From JBBSJV01 sp038256935 (GTDB lineage: Bacteria > Patescibacteriota > JACMRA01): 28,152 bases of DNA. Positions 16,173 through 23,382 of this stretch are shown here, piece after piece. Location: positions 1 through 28,152 of the forward strand of contig JBBSJV010000006.1 of NCBI GenBank assembly GCA_038256935.1, read 5' to 3'. The notes beneath the pieces were generated by a model. The model saw nothing but the letters and a program-made list of their open reading frames with translations, ran no database searches and was not told the origin of the DNA. Position numbers and translations under genes: made by a program. Each line of letters begins with the position of its first letter. The stretch's first letter is position 1.

Positions 16173-18008
16173 ATGTTGTATTCTACTCTACCTACCAAAA
16201 CCAGCAAAGACGTTCCAAGTGATGAAACTAGTAAAAATGCTCAGTTACTGATCAAAGCTGGGTTTGTTCAAAAAGCAATGTCAGGGGTGTATGGGTATCT
16301 ACCACTAGGGCTTCGAGTCTTAAACAAAATTGAAGGAATAGTTCGAAAAAATATGGACAGCGTAGGATCACACGAAATTTTTATGAATTCTCTGCATCCT
16401 AAAACTTGGTGGGAACAAACTGGTAGGTGGGAAACAGCAGATATTCTGTTTAAGTTAAAGAGCCAAACTGATAATGAATACGCGCTTGCTTGCTCGCATG
16501 AAGAACAGGTAGTGCCAGCATTTCAAAACTATATTAGCTCTTTCAAAGACTTACCGGTTGTAACAGCAGATAATGGAGCTACTCCACTATGTGTTTATCA
16601 GATCCAAACTAAATTTAGAGACGAGTTAAGAGCCAAATCAGGGCTTCTTCGCGGGCGTGAATTTAGAATGAAAGATGCTTATGATTTTCATCAAACCCAA
16701 GAGTCGTGTGATAATTATTATGAAATAATGAAAGACGCATATTACAAGACTTATGCTGAGATGGGGATGAAAAATGTGTTTGCAACTAGCGCTAGTGGTG
16801 GAATGTTTACAAAATTAATCAGTCACGAGTTTCAAGTAGAATGCGAGGCGGGAGAAGACTGGACTGTGGTTTTTTCTGATGAAACTAGATACAATGTAGA
16901 AGTAGCCGAAGGTTATAGTCCAGACAGTCATAGTACTAGCGGTGGAGAGATGGAGTATAGAGAAAGCCTTGGAGAAGCTGTAAAATCAGTCAAAGACCAC
17001 GCCAAAGCTGCTGGGGTGGATGAATCAAGAATCCTCAAATCAGTATTATATAAGACTCAAGAAGAGATTTCAAGATACGTTGGGGTGGTCGTTAGAGGGG
17101 ATTTGGAAGTCAATGAAGAAAAACTAAATCATTTACTTGGCTGTGAATTCAAGCTAGCTGACGAGTCAGATCTGGTACAAATTGGATCAGTTAGAGGAAG
17201 ATTTAGCCCTATTAAAGAAATTGCAAGCGGTTACAAACAGCCAATACTGTGGATTTATGATCAATCAATTGTTGATGGTAAAGACATGGTCAGTGGGTAT
17301 CACGTGCATGTTGATATTGATAGAGATTGTCTTCAAGCTGATCAAAGAGACTGCCTTTGTATAGTCAAAACTGGATTTATCAAAAAAGACACTTCTGATG
17401 TAGTGGTTACCAAAATTGTCAGAAGTGCTGAAATTGGTAATATTTTCAAACTAGGAGATAAATACACAAAAGCCTTTAATCTAACATTTAGAGACGAAAA
17501 CAACGAGCAACACTTCCCAGTTATGGGCTGCCACGGGATCGGAACTAGTAGATGCATGGCAGTTATTGCTGAAAATTTTGCAGATGATAAAGGGTTAGTC
17601 TGGCCAAAAAGTGTGGCTCCATTTACTTACCATTTAGTCAGTATGACAAACCCTAAAGATGATCCAGAAATCCAAGTTAAAATTAATAAAACAGCAAAGA
17701 ATCTGTATGAAAAACTAGGAAGTGGTGAGTTAAGTTTTGATTTAGAAGCCAAAAAATTTGTAGAGGTAGAATTAAACCAATTATTAGAACAAAATGGAGG
17801 TAAGGCTCAGGCAACTAGATACAATCCATACATCTTTGATGATTGCCTATGGGACGATAGAGAAGGAGTAAGCTTTGGCTCCAAAATGAATGATAGTGAG
17901 TTAATAGGTTGTCCGTTTACAATAATGGTAACTAAGAGAAGTCTAGAAAACGGTGGTGTGGAGGTGAAAAATAGAAAGACGGGGGAGAGTGTGGTGGTTG
18001 AGATATAG
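16173..18008 (+). CDS. proS: Prolyl-tRNA synthetase
   Basis: 611-residue class II aminoacyl-tRNA synthetase that charges tRNA-Pro. The N-terminus has the ProS signature TKTSKDVPSDETSKNAQLL and GVYGYLPLGLRVLNKIE (motif 1). Motif 2 is FRDELRAKSGLLRGREFRMKDAYDF; motif 3 is MGCHGIGTSRCMAVIAE, where the usual GSYGIG is GCHGIG. A segment of about 200 residues between motifs 2 and 3 is the bacterial INS-type insertion. The C-terminal anticodon-binding domain ends in FTIMVTKRSLENGGVEVKNR. Length is slightly above the ~570 usual for bacterial ProRS. It appears intact, with ATG start after a leader without Shine-Dalgarno. Confidence 0.95.
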   Translation: MLYSTLPTKTSKDVPSDETSKNAQLLIKAGFVQKAMSGVYGYLPLGLRVLNKIEGIVRKNMDSVGSHEIFMNSLHPKTWWEQTGRWETADILFKLKSQTDNEYALACSHEEQVVPAFQNYISSFKDLPVVTADNGATPLCVYQIQTKFRDELRAKSGLLRGREFRMKDAYDFHQTQESCDNYYEIMKDAYYKTYAEMGMKNVFATSASGGMFTKLISHEFQVECEAGEDWTVVFSDETRYNVEVAEGYSPDSHSTSGGEMEYRESLGEAVKSVKDHAKAAGVDESRILKSVLYKTQEEISRYVGVVVRGDLEVNEEKLNHLLGCEFKLADESDLVQIGSVRGRFSPIKEIASGYKQPILWIYDQSIVDGKDMVSGYHVHVDIDRDCLQADQRDCLCIVKTGFIKKDTSDVVVTKIVRSAEIGNIFKLGDKYTKAFNLTFRDENNEQHFPVMGCHGIGTSRCMAVIAENFADDKGLVWPKSVAPFTYHLVSMTNPKDDPEIQVKINKTAKNLYEKLGSGELSFDLEAKKFVEVELNQLLEQNGGKAQATRYNPYIFDDCLWDDREGVSFGSKMNDSELIGCPFTIMVTKRSLENGGVEVKNRKTGESVVVEI

Positions 18009-18045
18009 TTGTAAGGAGTAGGGTTAATATTTACATTATATATAT

Positions 18046-19083
18046 ATGAATTTTAAGAAGCTTAGAAAACTACAAACCGGAGATAAAGTAGCTTTGCTAT
18101 CACCTTCTTTTGCAGCTCCATCCATTTGGCCAGAAGTTTATGATCTCGGGAAACAAAGGTTGCAAGAATTAGAATTAATCCCAGTGGAATTTCCAACTAC
18201 CTCAAAGCTAAATGCTTCTGATGAGGAAAGATCTAATGATCTAATTGCTGCTTTTGAAGATAATTCGATACGAGCTGTGATTGCAACCTTGGGTGGAAAT
18301 GATCAAGTCACATATATCAAAAATCTACCTTCAAAACCCTTTGTAAATAATCCTAAACCCTTCTTTGGATTCAGTGATAACACTCATTTTTCTAATTTTT
18401 TGTGGTTGAATGGAATGGCATCATATTATGGAGCAAGTCTTTTTACTCAGTTTGCAAGCCCTGGTAAAATTGATGAATTTACTTTGAAATATTTAAAATT
18501 AGCTTTATTTCAAAATGCCATGGTTGAGATTCAGTCCTCACCTGTTCATAGTGAGTATTCAAATACAGACTGGAATAATCTACAAACTTTGCAGCAAGAA
18601 AGGCAGTTTATCTCTAATACGGGTTGGAAATGGGATGGTAGTATTAATGCAAATGGTTTTGGTTGGGGCGGGTGCTTAGAATCCATTGATGAAATTCTAA
18701 GACATGGGCTTGTGTTACCTTCGCTGGAAGATTTTAAAGAAATTGTTATAATTCTTGAAACCTCAGAAGAAAAACCAAGCCCTGAATACGTCCATAGAGT
18801 AATCAGAGCATTGGGAGAAAGAGGTTATTTGACATTGATTCAAGGTATTTTGGTTGGAAGACCAGATACTGGCTATATGGATGCAAGTATTACTCACGAA
18901 GAAAGAGAAGAATATAGAAAAAATCAAACAAGTACAATAACCGAGTGCGTTCGAAATTACAATCCAACATGTCCCATTGTCCAAAATCTAGACATAGGGC
19001 ACACCCATCCCCAAATCCCAATTCCACTTGGTAAGGAGATTATTATTGATAGCACAAAAAAGTCTATAAAAGTTGAGTTTTAA
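18046..19083 (+). CDS. S66 family LD-carboxypeptidase / MccF-like peptidase
   Basis: 345 residues of peptidase family S66. The nucleophile Ser is in FFGFSDNTHFSNFLW (around residue 112), Glu in IILETSEEKPSPEYVHRV (around residue 247), and His in DIGHTHPQIPIPLG (around residue 320), forming the Ser-Glu-His triad. N-terminal DKVALLSPSFAAPSIWPE and AVIATLGGNDQVTYI are family hallmarks. S66 members either trim L,D-bonds in peptidoglycan tetrapeptides (LdcA) or cleave microcin C-type peptide nucleotides (MccF); length and the PSFAAP start lean to the MccF-like group. It follows proS by 37 bases on the same strand, but TATATATA just before the ATG could give it its own start. Confidence 0.88.
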   Translation: MNFKKLRKLQTGDKVALLSPSFAAPSIWPEVYDLGKQRLQELELIPVEFPTTSKLNASDEERSNDLIAAFEDNSIRAVIATLGGNDQVTYIKNLPSKPFVNNPKPFFGFSDNTHFSNFLWLNGMASYYGASLFTQFASPGKIDEFTLKYLKLALFQNAMVEIQSSPVHSEYSNTDWNNLQTLQQERQFISNTGWKWDGSINANGFGWGGCLESIDEILRHGLVLPSLEDFKEIVIILETSEEKPSPEYVHRVIRALGERGYLTLIQGILVGRPDTGYMDASITHEEREEYRKNQTSTITECVRNYNPTCPIVQNLDIGHTHPQIPIPLGKEIIIDSTKKSIKVEF

Positions 19084-19138
19084 AATTCAAAATTATTATA
19101 TTTTAAAAGGATTAAACGAACCTATTTTATTAATTATA

Positions 19139-19224
19139 TTGACAATGAATGTTTAAAAAATTACAATTTATGTATGAAATATTACATTTTATGTCAGTAA
19201 AAAAACAAAATACTACAATTCATG
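19139..19224 (+). promoter_or_regulatory. parDE promoter with four phased operator-like repeats
   Basis: TTGACA (19139-19144), 17-base spacer and TACAAT (19162-19167) make a consensus promoter. Overlapping it are four direct repeats of consensus ACAATnnATG at 19142, 19163, 19184 and 19215, spaced 21, 21 and 31 bases, i.e. near whole helical turns. They cover the -35, the -10, the ATG at 19191 and the early coding region. The pattern suits a ribbon-helix-helix repressor such as ParD. Predicted start is near 19174. Confidence 0.7.
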
Positions 19225-19475
19225 CTTCTCTGACTCCCACCCTAGCTCAGTTCATTGATGATTTGTTGGAGACTGGACTTTATGGAAATGTCAGTGAGAT
19301 TATTCGTGAAGCACTTAGAGAAAAATATGAAAGTTTAAATTCTAAACAGCAAAAAATGACTAAATTGAGATCAGCGCTAAAAGTTGGGTTGGATCAAGTA
19401 GAAAACGACCAGATTGGTGACAAAAGTGTTGAGCAGATTTGGAATAAAGTAAAAACAAAATATGAAAAGGTATAG
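19191..19475 (+). CDS. ParD-like ribbon-helix-helix antitoxin
   Basis: 94 residues from the ATG at 19191 (MSVKKQNTTIHASLTPTLA). This start was chosen over in-frame ATGs at 19149 and 19170 because it fits the family N-terminus and lies downstream of the predicted transcription start (about 19174). The RHH domain covers residues 5-45 (TTIHASLTPTLAQFIDDLLE, GNVSEIIREALREKYE). The C-terminal half is helical and charged and would wrap the toxin. It binds ParE and represses its own promoter in the family; the phased repeats at 19142-19224 are the likely sites. It overlaps the toxin gene by 14 bases. Confidence 0.88.
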   Translation: MSVKKQNTTIHASLTPTLAQFIDDLLETGLYGNVSEIIREALREKYESLNSKQQKMTKLRSALKVGLDQVENDQIGDKSVEQIWNKVKTKYEKV

Positions 19476-19758
19476 GCTTGCAATTGAAGCAGAGAAAGAT
19501 TTGGAAAATGTATTTATCTATACGATAGAAAAATGGGGTGCTAACCAAGCATACGTCTATTACCAACAAATTATAGAGATATTTAATTCACTTTTAAATC
19601 AGGAAAATTTGGGGTCAAATGCCGACTATGTAATTAAAGGATTAAGAAAAATTAAAGTGGGTAAACACTTTGTTTATTATATTAAAAGCAGCGATGAAAT
19701 TTTGATAATTAGAATTTTACACCAAAATATGGATGTTGAAGAAAATTTTGAAATATAA
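19462..19758 (+). CDS. ParE/RelE-superfamily toxin
   Basis: 98 residues of the ParE/RelE fold: KRYRLAIEAEKDLENVFIYT and EKWGANQAYVYYQQIIEIF at the N-terminus, then LRKIKVGKHFVYYIKSSDEI and ILIIRILHQNMDVEENF at the C-terminus, which is the typical R-x-x-x-x-x-x-H-x-x-Y-Y and ILH-x-x-M-D pattern of ParE. ParE poisons DNA gyrase in characterised members, but the target here is not visible. It is translationally coupled to the antitoxin by a 14-base overlap. The pair could be a stress or plasmid-type addiction module carried on the chromosome. Confidence 0.88.
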   Translation: MKRYRLAIEAEKDLENVFIYTIEKWGANQAYVYYQQIIEIFNSLLNQENLGSNADYVIKGLRKIKVGKHFVYYIKSSDEILIIRILHQNMDVEENFEI

Positions 19759-19805
19759 ATTTAGTAGCTTAATACAATTAAATATATCAATATTAACTTT
19801 ACACA

Positions 19806-20450
19806 ATGCCCAAAATCCTCAAAAAAGTTTATTTTATTCGCCACGCTCAGACTGATGGGAATGCTGGAGATATTCAGATGGGAGAAGAATCTAAGCTTAC
19901 TGAAAATGGCTTAAAACAAGCTGAGTTGGTTGCAACTAGATTTAAAAACCAAAAAATCGATACTTTTATTTTAAGCCCGACTCCAAGAGCTGTGCATACT
20001 GCAAAGATTATCAATCAATATCATAATTTGGAATTATATACTCACCCTTGTTTGATAGAGAGAAGAAGACCCTCAATTTTGTATGGGGTGAATAAAAATG
20101 ACCCACAAAGATTAGCCGTTAATCAATCTATTTATGATAATTTTGCAAAAGATGGATTCCGTCATAGCGACGAGGAAAATTTTGAGATACTAAATAATCG
20201 GGCAGGGGAGATTTTAGATTTGATAAATACTACTAAAGGAGAAAATATTGTTTGTGTGACTCATGGCTACATTATGAGAATTGTCATAGCTAAAATCCTT
20301 TTTGAAGAAAAACTAACAGGAGTAATCTGTAAAGAATTTGTGCGAACGATGCATTTAGAAAATACAGGGATTGTGGAGGTAAATCAAGGTGAAGATGGAA
20401 AATGGTTTCTCTGGAGATGGAATGATTTTAGTCATTTACAAACAACGTAA
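19806..20450 (+). CDS. Histidine phosphatase family protein (phosphoglycerate mutase-like)
   Basis: 214 residues of the histidine phosphatase superfamily. The catalytic His is in FIRHAQTDGNAGD (RHGxT motif with Ala for Gly). Other parts are LTENGLKQAELVATRF, TFILSPTPRAVHTAKII with the phosphate-binding Arg, IERRRPSILYG, and the second catalytic His in VCVTHGYIMRIVIA. It may act on phospho-sugars, nucleotides or proteins; the family is too broad to name a substrate. It starts 47 bases after the toxin gene, and the 46-aa gene follows it at 22 bases. Confidence 0.88.
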   Translation: MPKILKKVYFIRHAQTDGNAGDIQMGEESKLTENGLKQAELVATRFKNQKIDTFILSPTPRAVHTAKIINQYHNLELYTHPCLIERRRPSILYGVNKNDPQRLAVNQSIYDNFAKDGFRHSDEENFEILNNRAGEILDLINTTKGENIVCVTHGYIMRIVIAKILFEEKLTGVICKEFVRTMHLENTGIVEVNQGEDGKWFLWRWNDFSHLQTT

Positions 20451-20471
20451 AAATTGCTAAAATTGTCTCAT

Positions 20472-20612
20472 ATGAAAAAACCAGTAGGAAAAGTAAAATT
20501 TATTAGAAATAGTTTTGTTTTAATCTTTTTATTCTTAGTTTCGATAACAGCAGGATATATTGGAGAAATATTTGGAGGGTTTAATCACAAAGAGAAGTTC
20601 AAGAACAAATAG
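20472..20612 (+). CDS. 46-aa single-pass membrane peptide
   Basis: Small ORF MKKPVGKVKFIRNS... with a basic N-terminus, one hydrophobic helix (FVLIFLFLVSITAGYIGEIF) and a polar, Lys-rich end (NHKEKFKNK). The K/R-rich start predicts an N-in orientation. It is followed by a terminator at once (20625-20648), supporting a real 3' end here. I do not recognise it. It may be co-transcribed with the histidine phosphatase gene. Confidence 0.55.
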   Translation: MKKPVGKVKFIRNSFVLIFLFLVSITAGYIGEIFGGFNHKEKFKNK

Positions 20613-20624
20613 TTTAGATAATTT

Positions 20625-20648
20625 AACCCTTAAAGAGGGTAATTTTTT
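20625..20648 (+). terminator. Intrinsic terminator after the small membrane gene
   Basis: ACCCT (20626-20630), loop TAAAG and AGGGT (20636-20640), extended by flanking A/T pairs, then AA and six T (20643-20648). It ends the plus-strand run that begins at proS or later, and lies 3 bases from the convergent gene stop at 20651. Confidence 0.75.
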
Positions 20649-20650
20649 AG

Positions 20651-21425
20651 TTAAATCATAGCGTTAACAGAAAAATCGATTTCTTCACGTTCAATATATT
20701 GTTCAAACTCTACAAGTAATAATTGAAAAGATCGCTCAATAACTTTTTTAAAGTAAAAATTAGATTTTGGGTTGTAGAATTTGTTAGTCAAATATTCAAT
20801 CTCAGTTGGTTTTTGAACTAAATAATTATTGCCTTGCACGTTTAATTCAAGGTAGTCAGGGCTAAGTGACTGTTTTTGATCCCTTATAGTTGTAAAAATA
20901 TTTCAACATCATTACAATACTCTTTTAGTAGCAGATAAGTATGGTAAAAAATACTATTTTGATCGGAGTGGTCTAACTGTGGATTAGCTTTTTTAAGTAG
21001 AAGTTTTTGAAAAGATTCAGTAAAACTGATTCCATAGATTTGAAAAAACATTAGTATATTTATCATGACTAAAGAGGTTGAAAATATATTTGTCTGTATG
21101 TTTGCCTCAATATTTTGAGACTCTTTTTTGTCATATATGTCATGTAATCAAAAAAATTCAACTCAGAAATTAAAGCCTCTGAAACTCCATGTCTAATATT
21201 TTCTTTAAATCTTACCGCCATAGTTTCAGCTACATTTTCAAAACTAATAATTTCAAGACCATTTCTAAATGATATTAATAAGATATCCAAATACAGCTCA
21301 ACTATATTTTCCACAAAGGCTTCAGATTCAAACTTGGCCTCTTCAGTCAAATGGCTACGCACCAGATGGTTGGCAAGCTCTACTTGAAATGCATTAGTTC
21401 TTTCATGTTCGCTTGGGTTATCCAT
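20651..21425 (-). CDS. Unknown 258-aa protein, broken by two frameshifts
   Basis: Three consecutive minus-strand frames (21425-21069, about 21170-20884, about 20915-20651) fit together as one gene. Adding one A at the six-A run (plus T at 21124-21129) gives ...YMTYMTKKESQNIEAN..., and adding one T at the five-T run (plus A at 20894-20898) gives ...NDVEIFTTIRDQKQSLS.... The joined protein is 258 residues, mostly helical: MDNPSEHERTNAFQVELA start, ENIVELYLDILLISFRNG, MINILMFFQIYGISFTES, and an acidic end. I do not recognise a family. The gene has a strong promoter (21432-21460) placed so close to the ATG that the mRNA would be leaderless. Sequence errors or recent decay are both possible. Confidence 0.65.
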
Positions 21426-21431
21426 GAAATA

Positions 21432-21460
21432 ATTGTATCATGTTTTTTTTAAGATATCAA
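21432..21460 (-). promoter_or_regulatory. Promoter giving a leaderless transcript
   Basis: Minus strand TTGATA (21460-21455), 17-base spacer, TACAAT (21437-21432). Transcription should start about seven bases later, at or within a base or two of the A of the ATG at 21425. Confidence 0.65.
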
Positions 21461-21473
21461 TGAATAACTAATT

Positions 21474-21506
21474 GGAGGCTGCTCATGTTTGTTTTAGCAA
21501 CTCCCC
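21474..21506 (-). terminator. Possible stem-loop after the PIN toxin gene
   Basis: On the minus strand GGGAGTTGCT, a 12-base loop and AGCAGCCTCC can pair imperfectly (GGAG/CTCC and GCT/AGC with a bulge). It lies about 42 bases past the PIN gene stop. There is no proper T tract, so the terminator role is weak. Confidence 0.25.
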
Positions 21507-21547
21507 GTGTTATATTTTTTAAAAGCGGATTACATAATCACTGAGTA

Positions 21548-21922
21548 CTAAACAATCACCACTTCTACATATGGCTTAAACCTTTTCATTCCATTATCCA
21601 AAGTCAAAATAGTTTTGATATTATTGGTCATTGCAGTGGCAACTTGCAGGCAATCTTCCATGTCTTTGCCGTTGTAGATGTCTTGGGCGGTATATGATGT
21701 AGTTGCATCAAAATCAGCTACTGTAAATTTATTTAAAAACCCCATCAACAGATCTCCATCATAATCTTTTTTTTCTGCAAAATAGTACACAAGATGAACC
21801 GAAATCGGAGAAATATAAAGGTTTTGGTAGGATTTAAAAATTTCCAAGACCAACTCAGCTTTATCTCTAGTTAGAAGGATTTCAAGCAGACAACTAGCAT
21901 CGACAAATAACTTATTTTTCAT
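21548..21922 (-). CDS. PIN-domain (VapC-like) toxin
   Basis: 124 residues from ATG at 21922 (MKNKLFVDASCLLEILL); a TTG at 21931 is also in frame. The PIN domain acidic residues are seen in order: Asp in FVDAS, the central Asp/Glu pair in NGKDMEDCLQVATAM, and Asp in TILTLDNGMKRF. VapC-type toxins are Mg-dependent ribonucleases that cut tRNA or rRNA. It overlaps the antitoxin gene by 11 bases and is likely translated from the same mRNA. Length fits a minimal PIN toxin. Confidence 0.85.
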   Translation of the reverse strand: MKNKLFVDASCLLEILLTRDKAELVLEIFKSYQNLYISPISVHLVYYFAEKKDYDGDLLMGFLNKFTVADFDATTSYTAQDIYNGKDMEDCLQVATAMTNNIKTILTLDNGMKRFKPYVEVVIV

Positions 21923-22205
21923 TTGAGCCAAATTTATCTTTATAATAATTTTCTTTATAATACTCTTTCAGATTAGGATGCTCTCTTAATTCTTTACTTA
22001 TTTTTAAGTTTTTATACCTAGGATCATTTAAAAAGTCATCGAATCTAGTTTTAGGATTGTTTTTGCAATTTTTATCAGAGCTAAGCCTAATTTTCTTGGC
22101 TCCTTTTCCCTTACCAAAAACCATGATCACCTCCTCTCCAGAGTCTACTTTATCAACAATTTCAGCAAGATTGGCTCGAAGTTCAGTCGATGTAATAAAA
22201 GTCAT
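21912..22205 (-). CDS. Phd/YefM-type antitoxin
   Basis: 97 residues from ATG at 22205 (MTFITSTELRANLAEIVDKV); upstream in-frame starts are placed before the predicted transcription start and rejected. The N-terminal Phd/YefM fold is clear: STELRANLAEIVDKVDSGEE, VIMVFGKGKGAKKIRLS. The C-terminal half is charged (RFDDFLNDPRYKNLKISKEL, KEYYKENYYKDKFGSNEK) and would bind the PIN toxin. Phd antitoxins usually pair with Doc or RelE; pairing with PIN toxins is also common. Two exact 12-bp repeats in the promoter are its likely binding sites. Confidence 0.85.
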   Translation of the reverse strand: MTFITSTELRANLAEIVDKVDSGEEVIMVFGKGKGAKKIRLSSDKNCKNNPKTRFDDFLNDPRYKNLKISKELREHPNLKEYYKENYYKDKFGSNEK

Positions 22206-22211
22206 AATACC

Positions 22212-22255
22212 TAAAGGTTTAGATATATTGTATAAAGGTTTAGACAAAATGTCAA
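22212..22255 (-). promoter_or_regulatory. Promoter of the Phd/PIN operon with twin operator repeats
   Basis: Minus strand TTGACA (22255-22250), 17-base spacer and TACAAT (22232-22227): the same promoter as for parDE. The 12-base repeat TAAAGGTTTAGA (plus strand) occurs exactly twice, at 22212-22223 and 22233-22244, 21 bases apart, flanking the -10 box. Predicted start near 22220, giving a 15-base leader. Confidence 0.75.
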
Positions 22256-22266
22256 GGCTTTGAAAA

Positions 22267-22295
22267 TTGACTTATTAAGAATCATTTTCAATAGT
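22267..22295 (+). promoter_or_regulatory. Promoter of the ABM gene
   Basis: TTGACT (22267-22272), 17-base spacer, AATAGT (22290-22295), 11 bases before the ATG at 22307. Its -35 lies back to back with that of the Phd/PIN operon (12 bases apart), so the two promoters may influence each other. Confidence 0.45.
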
Positions 22296-22306
22296 TAGTG
22301 CATTCT

Positions 22307-22606
22307 ATGTCTAAATATTTACTCAACGGAAAGTTATTTGCTAAATCAGGTCATTTAACTGAATTAACTGAAATAATGTTGCAAGCATCAGAGTTGATGT
22401 TGTCTAAAGCAAAGGGTTGCCAGCTTTATACAATAGGTCATAGCGGCGAGAGTGATGAAACAGTTTACATAACAGAGATTTGGGATTCCAAAGAAGATCA
22501 TGAGGCTTCACTAAAAACTGATGGAGTCAAAGAATTAATCTCTCAAGCAGTTCCTCTCTTACAAGAAATGCCTACCAAAGGTCAAGAAATAGTTGTTTTG
22601 AATTAA
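22307..22606 (+). CDS. Antibiotic biosynthesis monooxygenase (ABM) domain protein
   Basis: 99 residues from ATG at 22307 (MSKYLLNGKLFAKSGHLTEL). The ABM ferredoxin-like fold is recognised from KLFAKSGHLTELTEIMLQASEL, then GCQLYTIGHSGESDETVYI, TEIWDSKEDHEASLKTDGVK. It is close to YgiN-type quinol monooxygenases, small dimeric proteins acting on quinones or unknown small molecules. The active-site His near HEASL is kept. It stands alone between divergent and tandem genes with its own promoter, so the partner pathway is not visible. Confidence 0.85.
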   Translation: MSKYLLNGKLFAKSGHLTELTEIMLQASELMLSKAKGCQLYTIGHSGESDETVYITEIWDSKEDHEASLKTDGVKELISQAVPLLQEMPTKGQEIVVLN

Positions 22607-22617
22607 ATAAAATTCAG

Positions 22618-22751
22618 GTGATCGTCTTTATAATTTCGGTGTTGTATCTATCACTTTTACTTTTAACATTCCTTTTCCAGCTAGGTTTAGTCTTTGGCAG
22701 CCAATTACGATTGTGATGTTTGTTTGTAGTCTTTATATACTTTTGATTTAG
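22618..22751 (+). pseudogene. Possible 44-aa membrane peptide with a frameshift
   Basis: A GTG at 22618 opens a hydrophobic frame (IVFIISVLYLSLLLL) that ends early at TGA. Adding one T in the four-T run near 22671 joins it to a second hydrophobic frame (FSLWQPITIVMFVCSLYILLI) ending at TAG 22751, giving a two-helix 44-aa peptide. This is the same kind of break as in four other genes here. No homolog recognised; it could be chance in AT-rich DNA. Confidence 0.25.
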
Positions 22752-22764
22752 TTACTTTAAGTTA

Positions 22765-22793
22765 TTGACAAAAAACACCTACAATCCTTTATT
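22765..22793 (+). promoter_or_regulatory. Promoter of the pyrophosphatase gene
   Basis: TTGACA (22765-22770), 17-base spacer, TTTATT (22788-22793; TATTAA two bases on). About 21 bases before the ATG at 22815; no Shine-Dalgarno. Confidence 0.45.
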
Positions 22794-22814
22794 AATAGTA
22801 ATAAATAAAATATT

Positions 22815-23336
22815 ATGTCAGTTACTCAAAATTTGTATTTTTTACCTTCAGGGACAGTGTATGAATTTAATGTGGTTATCGAAATCCCTTACGGAAGCCA
22901 AAACAAGTATGAATTGGATCCTGAGACTGGGGCTTTGTTTTTGGATAGAGTACTTTATTCATCAGAGTTTTACCCTTTCAACTATGGTATGATTACATCT
23001 ACTAAGGCTGAAGATGGAGACGCACTTGACGTTGCAGTTCTTCTTACCAATCCAGTACCACCACTTACAGTTGTCAGATGTAGAGCAATTGGAATCATCA
23101 AAAAGATCGATGGTGGAGATGTGGATAATTGTATCATTGGAGTCCCAGTTGATGACCCTAGATTTAAAGACATTACAGACGTATCACAGCTCCCTGCTCA
23201 TAAAGTACTAGAGATGACAGACTTTTTCTCAAACTATAAGAGACTTCAAAACAAAGTAAGTACTGTAGAAGGAGTCTTTGGAAAAGAGGAGGCACAGGCT
23301 GAAGTTGAAAAACACCTTAATAATTATACGAAGTAA
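22815..23336 (+). CDS. ppa: Inorganic pyrophosphatase (family I)
   Basis: 173 residues, the usual length for soluble family I PPases, which split pyrophosphate to two phosphates and pull biosynthetic reactions forward. Key parts: VVIEIPYGSQNKYELDPETG (with the Lys/Glu of the active site), SSEFYPFNYGMI, and the signature DGDALDVAVLL, which matches D-x-D-x-x-D with Ala where Pro is usual. Further on are GVPVDDPRFKDI and FFSNYKRLQNK. The gene looks intact, with its own promoter. Confidence 0.95.
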   Translation: MSVTQNLYFLPSGTVYEFNVVIEIPYGSQNKYELDPETGALFLDRVLYSSEFYPFNYGMITSTKAEDGDALDVAVLLTNPVPPLTVVRCRAIGIIKKIDGGDVDNCIIGVPVDDPRFKDITDVSQLPAHKVLEMTDFFSNYKRLQNKVSTVEGVFGKEEAQAEVEKHLNNYTK

Positions 23337-23382
23337 GGTTATTGTTATTTGCCATTTATCTTGCAGTTTTCAAGACTGATTT

